DNA of 64,000 bases from Pontibacter oryzae (GTDB taxonomy: Bacteria; Bacteroidota; Bacteroidia; Cytophagales; Hymenobacteraceae): NCBI RefSeq assembly GCF_003576375.1, contig NZ_QWGE01000001.1:1116001-1180000 (forward strand), read 5' to 3'. Shown here one piece after another: positions 27,963-40,200 of this stretch; positions within the stretch are counted from its first letter, which is position 1; each line of letters starts with the position of its first letter. A program made the translations under genes and the position numbers. The notes beneath the pieces are model-generated. The model saw only the letters and a program-made list of their open reading frames with translations. It was not told where the DNA came from and made no database searches.

Positions 27963-27970
27963 TACTTTTG
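27963..27970 (+). promoter_or_regulatory. Possible -7 element before the second tatA
   Basis: TACTTTTG is an exact TAnnTTTG, 12 nt before the second tatA ATG, but no TTG lies at -33. It overlaps a CATACTT copy of the over-represented motif, so the match may be incidental. Confidence 0.3.
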
Positions 27971-27982
27971 TAAGGTAGCACA

Positions 27983-28201
27983 ATGTGCCTTAATACAGTT
28001 TTCCTGTTCCTGGGGGATCTGGGAGGGGGAGAAATGATGGTCATCATGGCCGCATTCCTGTTATTGTTTGGCGCCGACAGAATTCCGGGCATTGCACGCT
28101 CATTGGGCCGTGGCATCCGCGAGTTTAAGGACGCGACAAACGAAATCAAACATGAACTAGAGCAATCCATTAAAGACGATCCTAAGTCCAAAACAGATTG
28201 A
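27983..28201 (+). CDS. tatA: Sec-independent translocase subunit TatA/E, copy 2
   Basis: 72 residues, paralogous to the previous gene: a hydrophobic helix (GGEMMVIMAAFLLLFGADRIP), then [25 protein letters not shown]. The Lys of copy 1's FGAKRIP is Asp here (FGADRIP). The helix has Met-rich wording and the N-terminus is MCLNTVFLF. It may be a second TatA or a TatE-like form specialised for different cargo. The reading frame ends TGA at 28199-28201, overlapping the TTG that starts gatA, so the two are coupled. Confidence 0.9.
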   Translation: MCLNTVFLFLGDLGGGEMMVIMAAFLLLFGADRIPGIARSLGRGIREFKDATNEIKHELEQSIKDDPKSKTD

Positions 28202-29634
28202 GACAGTATAATTCGCTACGTGACATCCGCACGGACATAGCCAATGGCCAGGTCTCGTGTAGGCAGTTGGTGGAGCAGTACATCCACAACATCAAAGAAA
28301 AAGCCGAGCTTAATGCTTTCCTGGAGATTTTTGAAGAAGAGGCTTTAGCCCAAGCTAACGCCGTAGATCAAAAACTAGCCAATGGAACAGCGGGTAAGCT
28401 GGCAGGTATGGTTATAGGCATTAAGGATGTGCTGGCTTACAAAGGCCACAGTCTGCAAGCCTCCAGCCAAATCCTGGATGGCTACAAATCGCTTTACACT
28501 GCTTCTGCGGTGCAGCGCCTGCTCCAGGAAGATGCTATTATTGTTGGCCGCCAAAACTGCGATGAATTTGCCATGGGCGCCTCTAACGAGAACTCAGCTT
28601 TCGGCAATGTGCTTAATGCAGATGATCATAGTCGTGTTCCAGGAGGTTCTTCGGGCGGCTCGGCGGTAGCCGTGCAGGCAGACCTTTGCCTAGCTTCTAT
28701 CGGCTCCGACACGGGTGGCTCGGTAAGGCAGCCGGCATCGTTTTGTGGTGTGGTTGGCTTTAAGCCTACGTACTCCCGCATTTCGCGCTATGGCCTTATT
28801 GCCTATGCTTCCTCTTTCGACCAGATTGGCCTGATCACAAAAAGTGTAGAAGATGCTGCCTTGTTACTGGAAGTGATGGCTGGAGCCGATGGCATGGACA
28901 GCACAGCCAGCCAACGCGAAGTACCAGCTTATAGCGAGTTACTGCAAACAAATAAGAAGTATAAAATCGGCTATATCCGCGACTGCTTCGAGAGCGAAGG
29001 CTTAGAGACAGAAGTAAAAGACGCCATACTTGGCGTGAAGGATATGCTGCGCGATGCCGGACACGAAGTAGAGGCCGTAGAGTTCCCATACTTGGATTAC
29101 ATTGTGCCGACGTATTACATCCTAACCACTGCCGAGGCAAGCTCTAACCTGGGCCGCTTTGACGGTGTAAAGTATGGCTTCCGCTCAGACAGTGTTACTG
29201 ACCTTACATCGTTGTACAAAAAGACACGAGCCGAGGGCTTTGGCAAGGAAGTACAGCGCCGCATTATGCTGGGTACGTTTGTACTTAGCGCCGACTATTA
29301 TGATGCCTATTACACTAAGGCACAGAAAGTAAGGCGTCTTATAAAAGAGAAGACCGACGAGTTGCTTGAGGCATATGATTTCCTTATATTGCCTACTGCT
29401 CCTACTACAGCATTTAAGATAGGAGAGAACACAACTAACCCGTTGGCCATGTACTTGGCCGATATTTTCACGGTGCAGGCATCACTTGCAGGCGTGCCAG
29501 CCATCTCTATTCCGGTTGGTCGCGATGCCAACGGTCTGTCCATCGGGTTACAGTTAATGACCCGCTCATTTGAGGAAACAGCCCTGTTGGCTTTCTCAAA
29601 TGACATCCTGGACAAGATAACCGTTGAAGCATAA
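28198..29634 (+). CDS. gatA: Asp-tRNA(Asn)/Glu-tRNA(Gln) amidotransferase subunit A
   Basis: 478 residues. GatA hydrolyses glutamine and supplies ammonia to the GatB-bound aminoacyl-tRNA. The amidase triad is Lys76 (GIKDVLAYKG), Ser152 (cis-Ser in GGSSGGSA) and Ser176 (GSDTGGSVRQPA), with the expected spacing of 24 between the serines. The N-terminus RQYNSLRDIRTDI fits the family, so I accept the TTG start at 28198, which overlaps the stop of tatA copy 2 (TTGA). No gatB or gatC is in this window. Confidence 0.93.
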   Translation: MRQYNSLRDIRTDIANGQVSCRQLVEQYIHNIKEKAELNAFLEIFEEEALAQANAVDQKLANGTAGKLAGMVIGIKDVLAYKGHSLQASSQILDGYKSLYTASAVQRLLQEDAIIVGRQNCDEFAMGASNENSAFGNVLNADDHSRVPGGSSGGSAVAVQADLCLASIGSDTGGSVRQPASFCGVVGFKPTYSRISRYGLIAYASSFDQIGLITKSVEDAALLLEVMAGADGMDSTASQREVPAYSELLQTNKKYKIGYIRDCFESEGLETEVKDAILGVKDMLRDAGHEVEAVEFPYLDYIVPTYYILTTAEASSNLGRFDGVKYGFRSDSVTDLTSLYKKTRAEGFGKEVQRRIMLGTFVLSADYYDAYYTKAQKVRRLIKEKTDELLEAYDFLILPTAPTTAFKIGENTTNPLAMYLADIFTVQASLAGVPAISIPVGRDANGLSIGLQLMTRSFEETALLAFSNDILDKITVEA

Positions 29635-29642
29635 ACCTTGAC

Positions 29643-31142
29643 ATGACTTACAGTAAATTCTTTACATTGCTCGCGGCTATGGCTGGCAGCATCTGGGCTA
29701 CAGGCGCCAGTGCTCTCGGCCATAGCCGTTTGCTTGATGCCTCAGTTTCTGACTCCCTAAAGCCTCAGGCCGTAGTTGACACGATTGCCATACTTTCTCC
29801 TGAAGAGCTGGCACTACTAGTAGAGGTAATTCCCAACGAGCCAAACGATGTGATCGCCGACAGGCTCAGCTGCATTCAGTCGGAGATTCCGCTCGTGTTT
29901 AACGACTATGTAAGGAACTTCATAGATTACTTTACCATCCGCAACCGCAAGTATACACGCACCATGCTGGCGCGCGAAAATGTATACTTCCCGCTTTTTG
30001 AGAAATACCTCAAAAAGTATAACATGCCCCAGGAGTTAAAATACCTATCCATTGTAGAGTCTGGCCTGAACCCATTGGCCCAAAGCCCGGTTGGGGCAGC
30101 AGGTTTGTGGCAGTTCATGAAGCCAACAGGGCGTGAGTATGGGTTACACCAAACCGCATACATGGATGAGCGCCTAGACCCTGAGAAATCCACGGATGCG
30201 GCTATGCGTTTTTTGCGCCGGCTCTATGCCTATTATGGCGATTGGGAGCTTGCTTTGGCAGCCTATAATTGCGGCCAGGGTAATGTGAACAAGGCAATTC
30301 GTAAGGCAGGCGGCGGAAAGAAAACTTTCTGGGAGATTTTTCCATACTTGCCGCGCGAAACGAGAGGATATGTACCAAGCATGACTGCTGTGCAGTACGC
30401 CATGAACTATGCCGGTGAGCATAATATTTTCTCAGACTCCATACTTTACCAACCAGAAGTTGAATACCTGGAGGTAATGCAGGCGCTGGACTTAGAAAAG
30501 CTGGCCAGCGAAATGCACATCGCCACTGATGAGTTGATGGCGCTAAACCCAGAGCTCAAGAAAACGGTAATACCAGAGCAGATGCGCAACTATAAACTGC
30601 GTATCCCGGCCAGCAAAGCAGCCCTATTGGCTAATGCCGCCGATAAAAGTTGCATTTTGTTGGCCGCAGCCCCTACCCCGCCGCGCATCAAGGAGCCTGA
30701 GCACGATAAAACGCCAGTTATGCTGGCATCAGCCAAAACGGAAAAGGACGAGCCCGCAGACAAAACAACTGCAACGCTTACAAAAATTACCTATACTGTA
30801 CAGCCTGGCGATAACCTAACACAGATCGCAAAGAAGCATAACGTAACTATAGAGCAGCTAAAGGAGTGGAATAACCTGAATGGCAGCAGCATTAAGCCTA
30901 AACAGGAGCTGCAACTCATGCAACAGGCAGAAACTACAGTTTTAGCCATCAATACTGTAAAGCCTAAGGCTGAGGCTAGATCGGTAGTAGAGAAGCGCGA
31001 GATGATTTACCATGTACAGCCGGGCGATACACTCTGGAATATTTCTAAGAAGTACAACGGCATCAGCGTAGAGCAGATCAAGAAGCTCAACAAACTGAAA
31101 ACTAACGACATCAAGCCTGGCCAAAAGCTTATTCTAAGCTAA
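29643..31142 (+). CDS. MltD-like lytic transglycosylase with two LysM domains
   Basis: 499 residues. A signal-like N-terminus ends near residue 24. An SLT domain at about 110-260 has the catalytic Glu in YLSIVESGLNPLAQSPVGAAGLWQFM, then DERLDPEKSTDAAMRFL and ALAAYNCGQGNVNKAI. Two LysM domains follow, at about 380-425 (TYTVQPGDNLTQIAKKH) and 455-499 (YHVQPGDTLWNISKKY). It cleaves the glycan strand of peptidoglycan with formation of 1,6-anhydro-muramic acid and is held on the wall by the LysMs. Location is the periplasm. Compare MltD of E. coli, here with two rather than three LysMs. Confidence 0.92.
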   Translation: MTYSKFFTLLAAMAGSIWATGASALGHSRLLDASVSDSLKPQAVVDTIAILSPEELALLVEVIPNEPNDVIADRLSCIQSEIPLVFNDYVRNFIDYFTIRNRKYTRTMLARENVYFPLFEKYLKKYNMPQELKYLSIVESGLNPLAQSPVGAAGLWQFMKPTGREYGLHQTAYMDERLDPEKSTDAAMRFLRRLYAYYGDWELALAAYNCGQGNVNKAIRKAGGGKKTFWEIFPYLPRETRGYVPSMTAVQYAMNYAGEHNIFSDSILYQPEVEYLEVMQALDLEKLASEMHIATDELMALNPELKKTVIPEQMRNYKLRIPASKAALLANAADKSCILLAAAPTPPRIKEPEHDKTPVMLASAKTEKDEPADKTTATLTKITYTVQPGDNLTQIAKKHNVTIEQLKEWNNLNGSSIKPKQELQLMQQAETTVLAINTVKPKAEARSVVEKREMIYHVQPGDTLWNISKKYNGISVEQIKKLNKLKTNDIKPGQKLILS

Positions 31143-31166
31143 AAAAGCCATACCTTAGCGTTTAAG

Positions 31167-31195
31167 AAGCACCTTCTGCACCAGAAGGTGCTTTT
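31167..31195 (+). terminator. Terminator after the transglycosylase gene
   Basis: AAGCACCTTCTG (31167-31178) pairs with CAGAAGGTGCTT (31182-31193) around a 3-nt loop, followed by TT. It lies 24 nt after the stop. Confidence 0.85.
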
Positions 31196-31270
31196 CGTTT
31201 ATAGTATTATTTGTCAGGCTTGTAGTGTTAAAAAAAGTATAAATTCCATCATCTTAATTATCGCACCCAT

Positions 31271-31278
31271 TATCTTTG
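31271..31278 (+). promoter_or_regulatory. Candidate -7 promoter element of maeB
   Basis: TATCTTTG, an exact TAnnTTTG, 129 nt upstream of the maeB ATG. No clear -33 TTG. Confidence 0.4.
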
Positions 31279-31406
31279 AAGGCTCAACTTTGGATTAACC
31301 GTAAATTCTTGCAAAATTGGTCTTTAACCAGATTTACTTGGGGAAAAGTTAAGGACGTGTTGACCAAGCTGAGTTGGCTACAATAAGAATAACAACACAA
31401 ACACAA

Positions 31407-33680
31407 ATGATTAAAGTTAACAAAGAGGACGCCCTGAACTACCACATGGAGGGTAAACCTGGTAAAATTGAGGTTGTGCCCACCAAAATGGTGAGCACCC
31501 AGCATGATTTAGCGCTGGCCTACTCTCCGGGTGTGGCCGAGCCTTGTAAAGAAATCCACGCAGATAAAGATAATGTATATAAGTATACTGCCAAGGGCAA
31601 CCTGGTAGGTGTCATCTCAAACGGTACAGCCGTGCTGGGCCTGGGCAATATTGGCCCCGATGCCTCGAAGCCAGTTATGGAGGGCAAAGGCGTACTTTTC
31701 AAGAAATTCGCTGGCATCGACGTGTTCGATATCGAGATAGACTGCACCGACCCGGAGGAGTTTATCCGCATCGTAAAATCTTTGGAGCCAACGTTTGGCG
31801 GCATCAACCTGGAAGATATCAAAGCGCCGGAAAGCTTCAAGATTGAGAATGCGCTGAAAACGCAGATGAACATTCCGCTGATGCACGACGATCAGCATGG
31901 TACGGCCATTATTTCCTCTGCCGCACTGCTGAACGCGCTGGAGTTGGTAGACAAGAAGATCGAGGACGTGAAGATGGTGGTAAACGGCGCCGGTGCCGCT
32001 GCCATTGCTTGTGCCAAGCTTTATGTGTCCTTGGGTGTGCAGCTGGACAACATTGTGATGTTCGACAAAGATGGAATCATCCGTCCGGAGCGCGATGACC
32101 TGGACATCTACAGAGCACAGTTCGTTACTACGCGCGACATCCATACCTTGGAGGAAGCCATGCGCGGGGCCGATATTTTTGTGGGTCTTTCAGCAGGAAA
32201 CGTACTCCCGGCAGAGTATGTGAAGCTGATGGCGCCAGACCCGATTATCTTCGCGCTAGCTAACCCGGACCCGGAAATTCCTTATGATGTGGCGATGGCT
32301 ACGCGCGAGGACCTGATTATGGCAACCGGCCGCTCCGACCATCCGAACCAAGTAAACAACGTGCTGGGTTTCCCATACATTTTCAGGGGTGCCCTGGATG
32401 TGCGCGCTACCGAGATTAACGAAGCAATGAAACTTGCAGCCGTGCATGCGCTAGCAGCCCTTGCCAAAGAGCCTGTGCCAGAACTAGTGCACAAAGCCTA
32501 CGGCGACAACACAATCAACTTTGGCCGTACTTACCTGATCCCGAAGCCACTGGATGCACGACTGATTACGTCTATCTCGCCGGCTGTGGCCAAAGCTGCT
32601 ATGGAAAGTGGCGTGGCCCGTAAACCTATTACTAACTGGGAGGCTTACGAGCAGGAACTGAAGGAGCGTATCGGCATCGATCAGAAGTTGATGTCGCGCA
32701 TTACAACCCAGGCCAAGAAAAACCCGAAAACAGTTGTGTTTGCAGAAGCAGACCACTATAAGATACTGAAAGCGGCGCAGATTGTAAAAGAGCAGCGCAT
32801 TGCTGACCCTATACTTTTAGGAAACGAGGAGCGCATACAGGCCATCATCTCAGAGAACAACATGGACCTGCAGGGCGTTACCATCATCGATCCGTTTAAG
32901 GAGGATGCCAAACGTGAGGAGTATGCGCTAACGCTATTTGAGAAACGCCAGCGCAAAGGCCTTACCCTGTTTGATGCCCGCCGATTGATGCGCGACCGCA
33001 ACTACTTCGGAAGTATGATGCTACATACCGGTGAAGCTGATGCACTTATTTCCGGCCTAACCCGCGACTACTCGAAGACCATTGTTCCTGCCTTGCAGGT
33101 TATCGGGGTGGAAGAGGGTATAAACAAGGTAGCAGGTATGTATATTATACTTGGCCAGAAAGAACCATATTTCTTTGCCGATACAACGGTAAACGTGAAC
33201 CCAAGTGCCGATGAATTAGTTGACATTATCGGTTTAACGGCACGCACCGTGCGCTTCTTCGATACAGAACCACGCGTTGCCATGCTTTCGTACTCTAACT
33301 TCGGCTCTGTGGGCGGCGATATACCAAACAAAGCTGCCGAGGTGGTTAAAAAAGCGAAACAGCGTTACCCGGAACTCCTTCTTGACGGTGAGATGCAGGC
33401 GAACACTGCCCTGAACCGCACACTGTTAAAAGAGCAGTATCCGTTTAGCGAATTGGCAGAAAAAGGAGCTAACACCCTGATATTCCCGACACTGGCCTCA
33501 GGCAACATTGCCTACAAGGTGCTTCAGGAGATTGGCGGCGTGGAGGTTATCGGTCCTGTATTGATGGGCATGCGCAAACCCGTACACATTCTTCAGCTTG
33601 GATCATCTATCCGCGATATCGTGAACATGGTATCCATTGCTGTCGTAGACGCTCAAAACTATAACAATCAGCATATATAG
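31407..33680 (+). CDS. maeB: NADP-dependent malic enzyme with phosphotransacetylase-like domain
   Basis: 757 residues from the ATG at 31407 (a TTG lies 11 codons earlier at 31374). It oxidatively decarboxylates malate to pyruvate with NADP+. The malic enzyme domain occupies about 1-420 ([19 protein letters not shown], the dinucleotide-binding [47 protein letters not shown]). The C-terminal part (about 430-757) is phosphotransacetylase-like ([41 protein letters not shown]). That domain is normally not catalytic in MaeB but mediates allosteric control. E. coli MaeB has the same architecture and length. ruvA starts immediately after its stop. Confidence 0.95.
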   Translation: MIKVNKEDALNYHMEGKPGKIEVVPTKMVSTQHDLALAYSPGVAEPCKEIHADKDNVYKYTAKGNLVGVISNGTAVLGLGNIGPDASKPVMEGKGVLFKKFAGIDVFDIEIDCTDPEEFIRIVKSLEPTFGGINLEDIKAPESFKIENALKTQMNIPLMHDDQHGTAIISSAALLNALELVDKKIEDVKMVVNGAGAAAIACAKLYVSLGVQLDNIVMFDKDGIIRPERDDLDIYRAQFVTTRDIHTLEEAMRGADIFVGLSAGNVLPAEYVKLMAPDPIIFALANPDPEIPYDVAMATREDLIMATGRSDHPNQVNNVLGFPYIFRGALDVRATEINEAMKLAAVHALAALAKEPVPELVHKAYGDNTINFGRTYLIPKPLDARLITSISPAVAKAAMESGVARKPITNWEAYEQELKERIGIDQKLMSRITTQAKKNPKTVVFAEADHYKILKAAQIVKEQRIADPILLGNEERIQAIISENNMDLQGVTIIDPFKEDAKREEYALTLFEKRQRKGLTLFDARRLMRDRNYFGSMMLHTGEADALISGLTRDYSKTIVPALQVIGVEEGINKVAGMYIILGQKEPYFFADTTVNVNPSADELVDIIGLTARTVRFFDTEPRVAMLSYSNFGSVGGDIPNKAAEVVKKAKQRYPELLLDGEMQANTALNRTLLKEQYPFSELAEKGANTLIFPTLASGNIAYKVLQEIGGVEVIGPVLMGMRKPVHILQLGSSIRDIVNMVSIAVVDAQNYNNQHI

Positions 33681-34271
33681 ATGATAGCCTATATTGATGG
33701 TAAACTAACCCATAAAGATCCTACCTACGTCATTATCGAAGCTAATGGCGTAGGTTACCAGATCAGGATTTCGCTAAGCACGTACTCCGCTTTGCCCGCC
33801 GGTGAGCGGTGCAAGCTGAATACGTACCTGCATATCAAAGAAGATGCCCATACCTTGTATGGCTTCATGACGGTTGCTGAAAAGGAGGCATTCCTGCATT
33901 TGATTTCGATTTCAGGCGTGGGCCCCAACACGGGGCTCATGATCCTGTCTTCGCTGTCAGTAGATGAGGTACAGCAGGCAATTATCCGTGAGGATGTGCG
34001 GACCATACAACAAGTGAAAGGCATCGGAGCCAAAACGGCACAACGCATCATTCTGGAGCTCAAGGATAAAATAAAAAAAGAGGTGATGGTTTCGGATATT
34101 TCTGTGCCTTCGGCTTCATACAATACAAATCGGGCGGAAGCGTTATCAGCATTGGTTACCTTGGGCTTTGCCAAGAACGTTGCCGAAAAAACGCTCGACT
34201 CGATCATCAAACGCGAGGGTGGAAGCTTAAGTGTTGAGGAGTTGATAAAGTTTGCGTTGAAGTCTTCATAA
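33681..34271 (+). CDS. ruvA: Holliday junction branch migration protein RuvA
   Basis: 196 residues. RuvA binds four-way DNA junctions as a tetramer and loads the RuvB motor. An OB-fold domain I (IAYIDGKLTHKDPTYVIIEANGVGYQI), a double helix-hairpin-helix domain II (LISISGVGPNTGLMILSSL and VKGIGAKTAQRIILELKDKI) and a domain III (about 150-196, ALVTLGFAKNVAEKTLDS) are seen. The ATG directly follows the maeB stop codon, with sprA 15 nt behind. The pairing of ruvA and sprA is widely kept in Bacteroidota. Confidence 0.97.
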   Translation: MIAYIDGKLTHKDPTYVIIEANGVGYQIRISLSTYSALPAGERCKLNTYLHIKEDAHTLYGFMTVAEKEAFLHLISISGVGPNTGLMILSSLSVDEVQQAIIREDVRTIQQVKGIGAKTAQRIILELKDKIKKEVMVSDISVPSASYNTNRAEALSALVTLGFAKNVAEKTLDSIIKREGGSLSVEELIKFALKSS

Positions 34272-34286
34272 CAGATATACCCTATT

Positions 34287-37200
34287 TTGATCTGGAAAAG
34301 TAAAAAGCCCAACCTAGTCTTGGCACTGGTTGCTTCTATTTCTATGCTGGCCTGGTGGTCGCAGGCTGAGGAACTGCGCGCATCGCGGCGGTTTAGGTTT
34401 ACTGTTCTTCAAAATCTCCTATCACTTCAAGACACGGTCCGCCGGGATACAGCCAAGTATATCCCGAGCCGCCGGCCAACGTTTACACCCTCTGACCGCT
34501 ACGGCAGCCCATTCGGCGCGCGCTCCAGCACATCTCCCCTGCTTTTAGGGCAACCCAATAACCTCCAGCTAAACGTTGAGTTGGACGATAGCCTACAGCA
34601 GTACAACATTACAGAAACCCTCGGCGACAGTGTGATGTACCGTCCGCCTTCCTCTATGTCGGTGAGGGAGTACTCGGAGTGGCAGCAGCGTGAGGCCATC
34701 CGCAATTACTGGCGTGCCAAGTCTGCCGGCCTAGATGGCGAGAGCGTGGTTAGCAGCAGCCGCCTGATCCCGAAGATTTACATCAGCCCGGTTTTCGACC
34801 GTATTTTCGGGGGCAACTATGTCGATATACAGCCAAACGGAAACGTATCGCTAAAATTTGGCGCCCGCTTTAACCGCAACGAGAACCCAACCATCCCGCT
34901 AAGCCAGCAGCGCACCGGCGACTTCGATTTTGAGCAGAACATCTCCCTGAACCTGGTGGGTAAAATCGGGGAGAAAATGCGCCTCAACTTTAACTGGGAC
35001 AACAACGCCAACTTCGACTTCGAGAACAACATGAAGCTGGATTACACCGGCTACGAAGAAGAGATCATCCGCAAGATTGAAGCCGGTAACGTTAGCCTGC
35101 CGTTAAATAACTCTCTGATTACGGGCGCACAAAACCTGTTTGGCGTGAAGGCGCAATTACAGTTTGGCCGCCTGGGCGTAACCACCATTGCCTCCAGTGT
35201 GCGCGGTACTAACGACGAGGTTATAATCCAGAACGGAGGCCAGAACAAGCCATTCGAGATTCGGGTGGATAACTACGACCGTGACCGCCATTTCTACCTG
35301 TCCCAGTTTTTCAGAGGCCGCTATGACCAAGCGCTCCGTAACTTGCCGCTTGTAAACTCAGGCATTGTTATTCGCCGCATCGAACTTTACGTTACCAATA
35401 ACAACCGCGCCACCGAGAACCTACGCAACATTGTAGCATACATGGACCTTGGCGAGGCAGACCCTTACCGCGAGCGTTTTGACACTAACCGGCCCGCCTC
35501 TGCCCCTGCCGACAACCAGGCAAACTCGCTCTATAGCCTTATCTCCCCGCAAAATGGTGATGCGCGTAACAACGCCGCTGTAGATACATACCTGCAGTCC
35601 CAAGGGCTTGAGAAGGGCGTTGATTTTGAGCACGTGCGCGCTAGAAAGCTGGCACCAAATGAGTACAAATTTAACCCGCAGTTGGGTTATATCTCCCTTA
35701 ACTCCGCTCTGTTACCAAACCAGGTGCTGGGTATAGCCTTTGAGTATACTTACAACGGTAAAACCTACCAGGTAGGAGAGCTTATTGATGATTACCAGAA
35801 CCTTGATTCGGAGAAGGTGATCCACATGAAGCTATTGCGCGGCACCAGCCCATTGCTCAATTACCCTACTTGGGATTTGATGATGAAAAACGTGTATGCG
35901 CTGGATGCCACACAGGTAAACCGAGAGGACTTTAAATTGCAGATCGTTTATAAGGATGATGAGACCGGCGTTGACCTGACAAGCATAAAAGAGGAAAGCC
36001 CCATCCAAAACATACCTTTGGTGGAAGTGTTCAACCTCGATAACGTAAACTCTAATAACGATAAGCCAAGTGATGGCAACTTCGACTTTTTGCCCGGCAT
36101 TACCATCGATACCGAATCTGGCCGCATTTTCTTTCCGCAGGTAGAGCCATTTGGCAGTTACCTAGCTGGCAGGTTGCAGTCTTATCCTAACCTGATAGAC
36201 CAATATGTGTTTCAGGAACTCTATGAACAGACCCAGACCGATGCGCAGCAGAACAGCGTAAAGGCCAAGTTTTACCTGAAAGGCAGGCTACAGTCTACCT
36301 CATCGGATGAGATCATGCTTCCGGGTTTCCAGATTGCGGAAGGCTCGGTGGCGGTTTACTCTGGCGGTACACGCTTGGCAGAGGGCACAGATTACCAGGT
36401 ATTCTACGATCTAGGGCGCATCAAAATCCTAAACCCAAGTTACCTGAACTCGGCTAACGACCTGCGTGTAACTTACGAGAAAGCTGAACTGCTGAACATC
36501 CAGCCCCGTACCATGCTGGGCGCACGCTTCGATTATCGCCTGAACGATGACGTGAATATTGGCGCTACGGTGCTGCACCTGAACGAGCAATCATACATTA
36601 ACCGTGTAAGTATCGGCGACGAGCCAACCAACAACACCATTTACGGTTTGGACCTGAACCTGCAAAAGGAATCCCGGATGCTGACGCGCTTTGTAGATGC
36701 TATTCCGCTTATCCAGACCAAGGCACCATCCTTGGTTACCTTTAGCAGTGAGTTTGCGCAGCTTGTGCCCTCCAAGTCTAAATCCAGTGCCAACGAGGAT
36801 GGCGCATCATACTTGGATGACTTTGAAGGAGCGGAAACACCATACAACTTGGGAGGTTTTAACAACAGCACATGGCGGCTGGCGGCAACCCCGGCCCCGC
36901 TGGTGCCCGGCCAGGGCTTAGCTTACTCTTATAACCGAGCCAAGCTTGCCTGGTATACCATTGATCAGGTTTTCTACCGCAACACCGGCAACCTGCGCCC
37001 CGATAATATCACCGCCGACGAGATAAAGAACAACTATGTGCGCGGCATATACCGCCCTGAAATCTTCAAGGGCCGTGATAAAGAAGTATCTAATACCTAT
37101 GAGTACACGTTTGACATGGCTTACTACCCCCGTGAGCGTGGGCAGTATAACTATAACCCTAACCTAACACCGCAAGGTTTGCTTGCCGGCGATCCACGCC

Positions 37201-40200
37201 AGAACTGGGGCGGCATCAGCCGCGAGATTTCGTTTGATACCGACTTCGACAATGCTAACATTGAGTATATGGAGTTCTGGCTCATGGACCCGTTCATTGC
37301 CGGAGAGAACGGCCGTGATGGTGCCTTTGGCAGTGGTGTAAACCCGAAGGACCCAGGCCAACTGGTACTTAACCTCGGTAACGTATCCGAAGACATCCTG
37401 AAAGACAACCAGTACGCTTTTGAGAACGGCCTGCCAACATCCGCCACCGATGCGCAGAACATACTTGAAACTATATGGGGCCGCGTCACGCAACAGCAAT
37501 TCCTCACAAATGCCTTTACAGGTATACCGGGCGGCCGCCAGTTCCAGGATATTGGTTTGGACGGCCTGAACGATGCCGCAGAAGCAGATTTTTTCCGTAG
37601 CTCTTTCCTGAACCAAATACCGGGATCGCCGCCGCAAATCGTGCTGGATGACCCTTCGGCTGACAACTTCCTGCATCACCTGGACCCTGTTTACGACCAA
37701 CAAAACGCAGGCGTGCTGCAGCGCTATAAGAACTTTAACGGCATGGAGAATAACTCTCCTGAGAATAGCCGCTTCGCTAACTATGCTTTCCCTGACAAAG
37801 AAGACCTGAACGGGGACAACGTCATCAACGACCTGGAGCAGTACTACGAGTATAAAATCAACCTGAACCCAGACCTAATGACTGTTGGCCAAAACTACAT
37901 CGTAGATAAGGTAGAGGGAGATGCGGGTTCTACATGGTACCAGTTCCGGGTGCCTATCCGTCAGCCAACGGGTACTGTGGGCAACATCAACGGGTATAAA
38001 TCTATCCGGTTTATGCGCTTATACATGACAGGCTTCTCGGACCCAGTGGTGCTGCGTATGGCGCAGTTTCAGTTTGTGGCTAACCAATGGCGTAAATTTG
38101 ATCAACCGATCACTGAGGGTACGCCATGCTTAACCTGTACCGATGATGTGCGCAGCTTTACAGTATCCACTGTAAACATCGAGGAAAACGGCGTAGAGAA
38201 CCAGGATGCAGAAACTAATATTCCTTATGTACTTCCTCCGGGCATCGATCGCCTCCGCGATTATTCATCTACCAACAACCGCCGCCAAAACGAGCAATCG
38301 CTGCAGCTGTGTGTGGAGGATCTGAAGGACTCTTTCTCGAAAGGCGTCTTCAAAAATATCTCGCTGGACCTGCTTGCTTACAAGCAGCTTAAAATGTACA
38401 TCCACGCGCAATCTGATGAACCAGGCATACAAGATGGCGACATGCAAGCCTTTATCCGTATCGGTACCGACTTTACGCAGAACTACTACGAGTATGTAGT
38501 GCCGCTTAAGTTTACACCATCGGGCTCTAGCAGCGCCACCCAAATCTGGCCTACCGAGAACGAAGTTAACGTAAACCTACAAGACCTGGTAGATGCCAAG
38601 GTAGCCCGCAATGCCACTGCACCTGGTAACATTTTCATCCCTTTTACAGTGAACACTCCTGATGGTAAAATTATACGGGTAGTGGGTAACCCTGACTTTA
38701 GCGAGGTAGAGGGCATTATGATCGGTATCCGGAACCCGTCGGAGCAAAACTCTGATGCCCGTGCGCACTCTGCCTGTATTTGGGTGGATGAGCTGCGCGT
38801 AACTGATTTCGTGAATAAAACCGGCTGGGCATCTACTGCGCGCCTGAACGCGAAACTTGCCGACTTTGCTAACGTTACCGCCACTGGCGCCTTTACCACC
38901 GTTGGCTTTGGCGGCTTGCAGCAACAGCTCTCGCTGCGTGCCCGCGAGGATGTCGCGCAGTTCGATGTATCCGCTAACGTAGTGCTGGATAAATTTCTGC
39001 CAGAGCAGTGGGGCGTAAAAGTACCGATGACCGTGCAGTATGGCGTAACAAGTGCCGAGCCGCAGTATGACCCGCTTGACAAGGATGTGCCGCTGGAGCA
39101 GTCGCTAACCAAGTTTGATAACAATGAGGCCCGAGACGCTTACAAGAAAGAGGTAATAACCCAGGAGACGCGCAGAAGTATAAGCTTGCTGAACATCCGC
39201 AAGGAGCGCACAAACCCGGAGGCGAAAGCGCACATCTATGATATTGAGAACTTCGCCATCTCCTATTCTTATGCCGAGCGCCTGTTCTCCGACATAGAAA
39301 CCGATCGCGACTTCACCAAAACATACACGGGTGGCCTGGCTTATACATACAGCAACACCCCAAAAAGCTATCAGCCATTTGCCAACAGCGAGAAAATGAA
39401 GTCGCCATACTTGCGCCTGATCAAGGACTTTAACTTCTCGTTGATGCCAAGCCGCTTCTCGTTCCGTGCTGACCTAAGCCGTTTCTACAACGAAACATAC
39501 TTGCAGCGCCCTGACCCGGAAACACGCTTTGTAACCACACGCGGCATTGAGCCAACGTTCCAAAAGAACTTCTACTTCAACCGCATCTACGATATGCGCT
39601 GGGACCTGACCAAGAGCCTGTCGCTGGATTATACTGCCACTAATCGCTCTGTTATTGATGAGCCGGATGGCCGTATTAACAACGAAGTAGACTCATTGGC
39701 TTACAAGAACAAGCAGATTTGGGAGAACCTGCGTGAAGGCGGTAGAAATACCAATTTCAATCAGCTAATTGCCCTTAACTATAAGCTGCCGCTAGACAAG
39801 TTCCCACTGACGGACTGGATTAGTGCTGATACCCGTTACGCTACAAACTATATCTGGACGGCAGGCTCCACGGCCCTCAACCAGGACACGACCTTTAGAT
39901 TAGGTAACACCGCCGAGAACAACACCGAGTTTAGCCTGAACGGGCGCGTGGATATGGTGAAGCTCTATAACAAGGTTAAGTTCCTGAAAGAGGTAAACTC
40001 GCCTGCCCCGGCCAGGCCAGCTCCGGCAGCGGCAAATGACACCACTGCCGGCAAGAAGCCAGAACTTAAATTTGTGAAGTCGCTGGCACGGGTGCTGATG
40101 ATGACCCGCTCGCTGAATATGACCTACCAGCAAAGCCGCGGGACGTTGCTACCAGGTTATTTGCCTAGCACATCGTTCTTTGGTTTTGATGATGCATTTG

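Noticed and set aside
38486..39124. A 212-codon minus-strand frame inside sprA
   Set aside because: It lies antisense to sprA, whose reading frame has family similarity over its full length.
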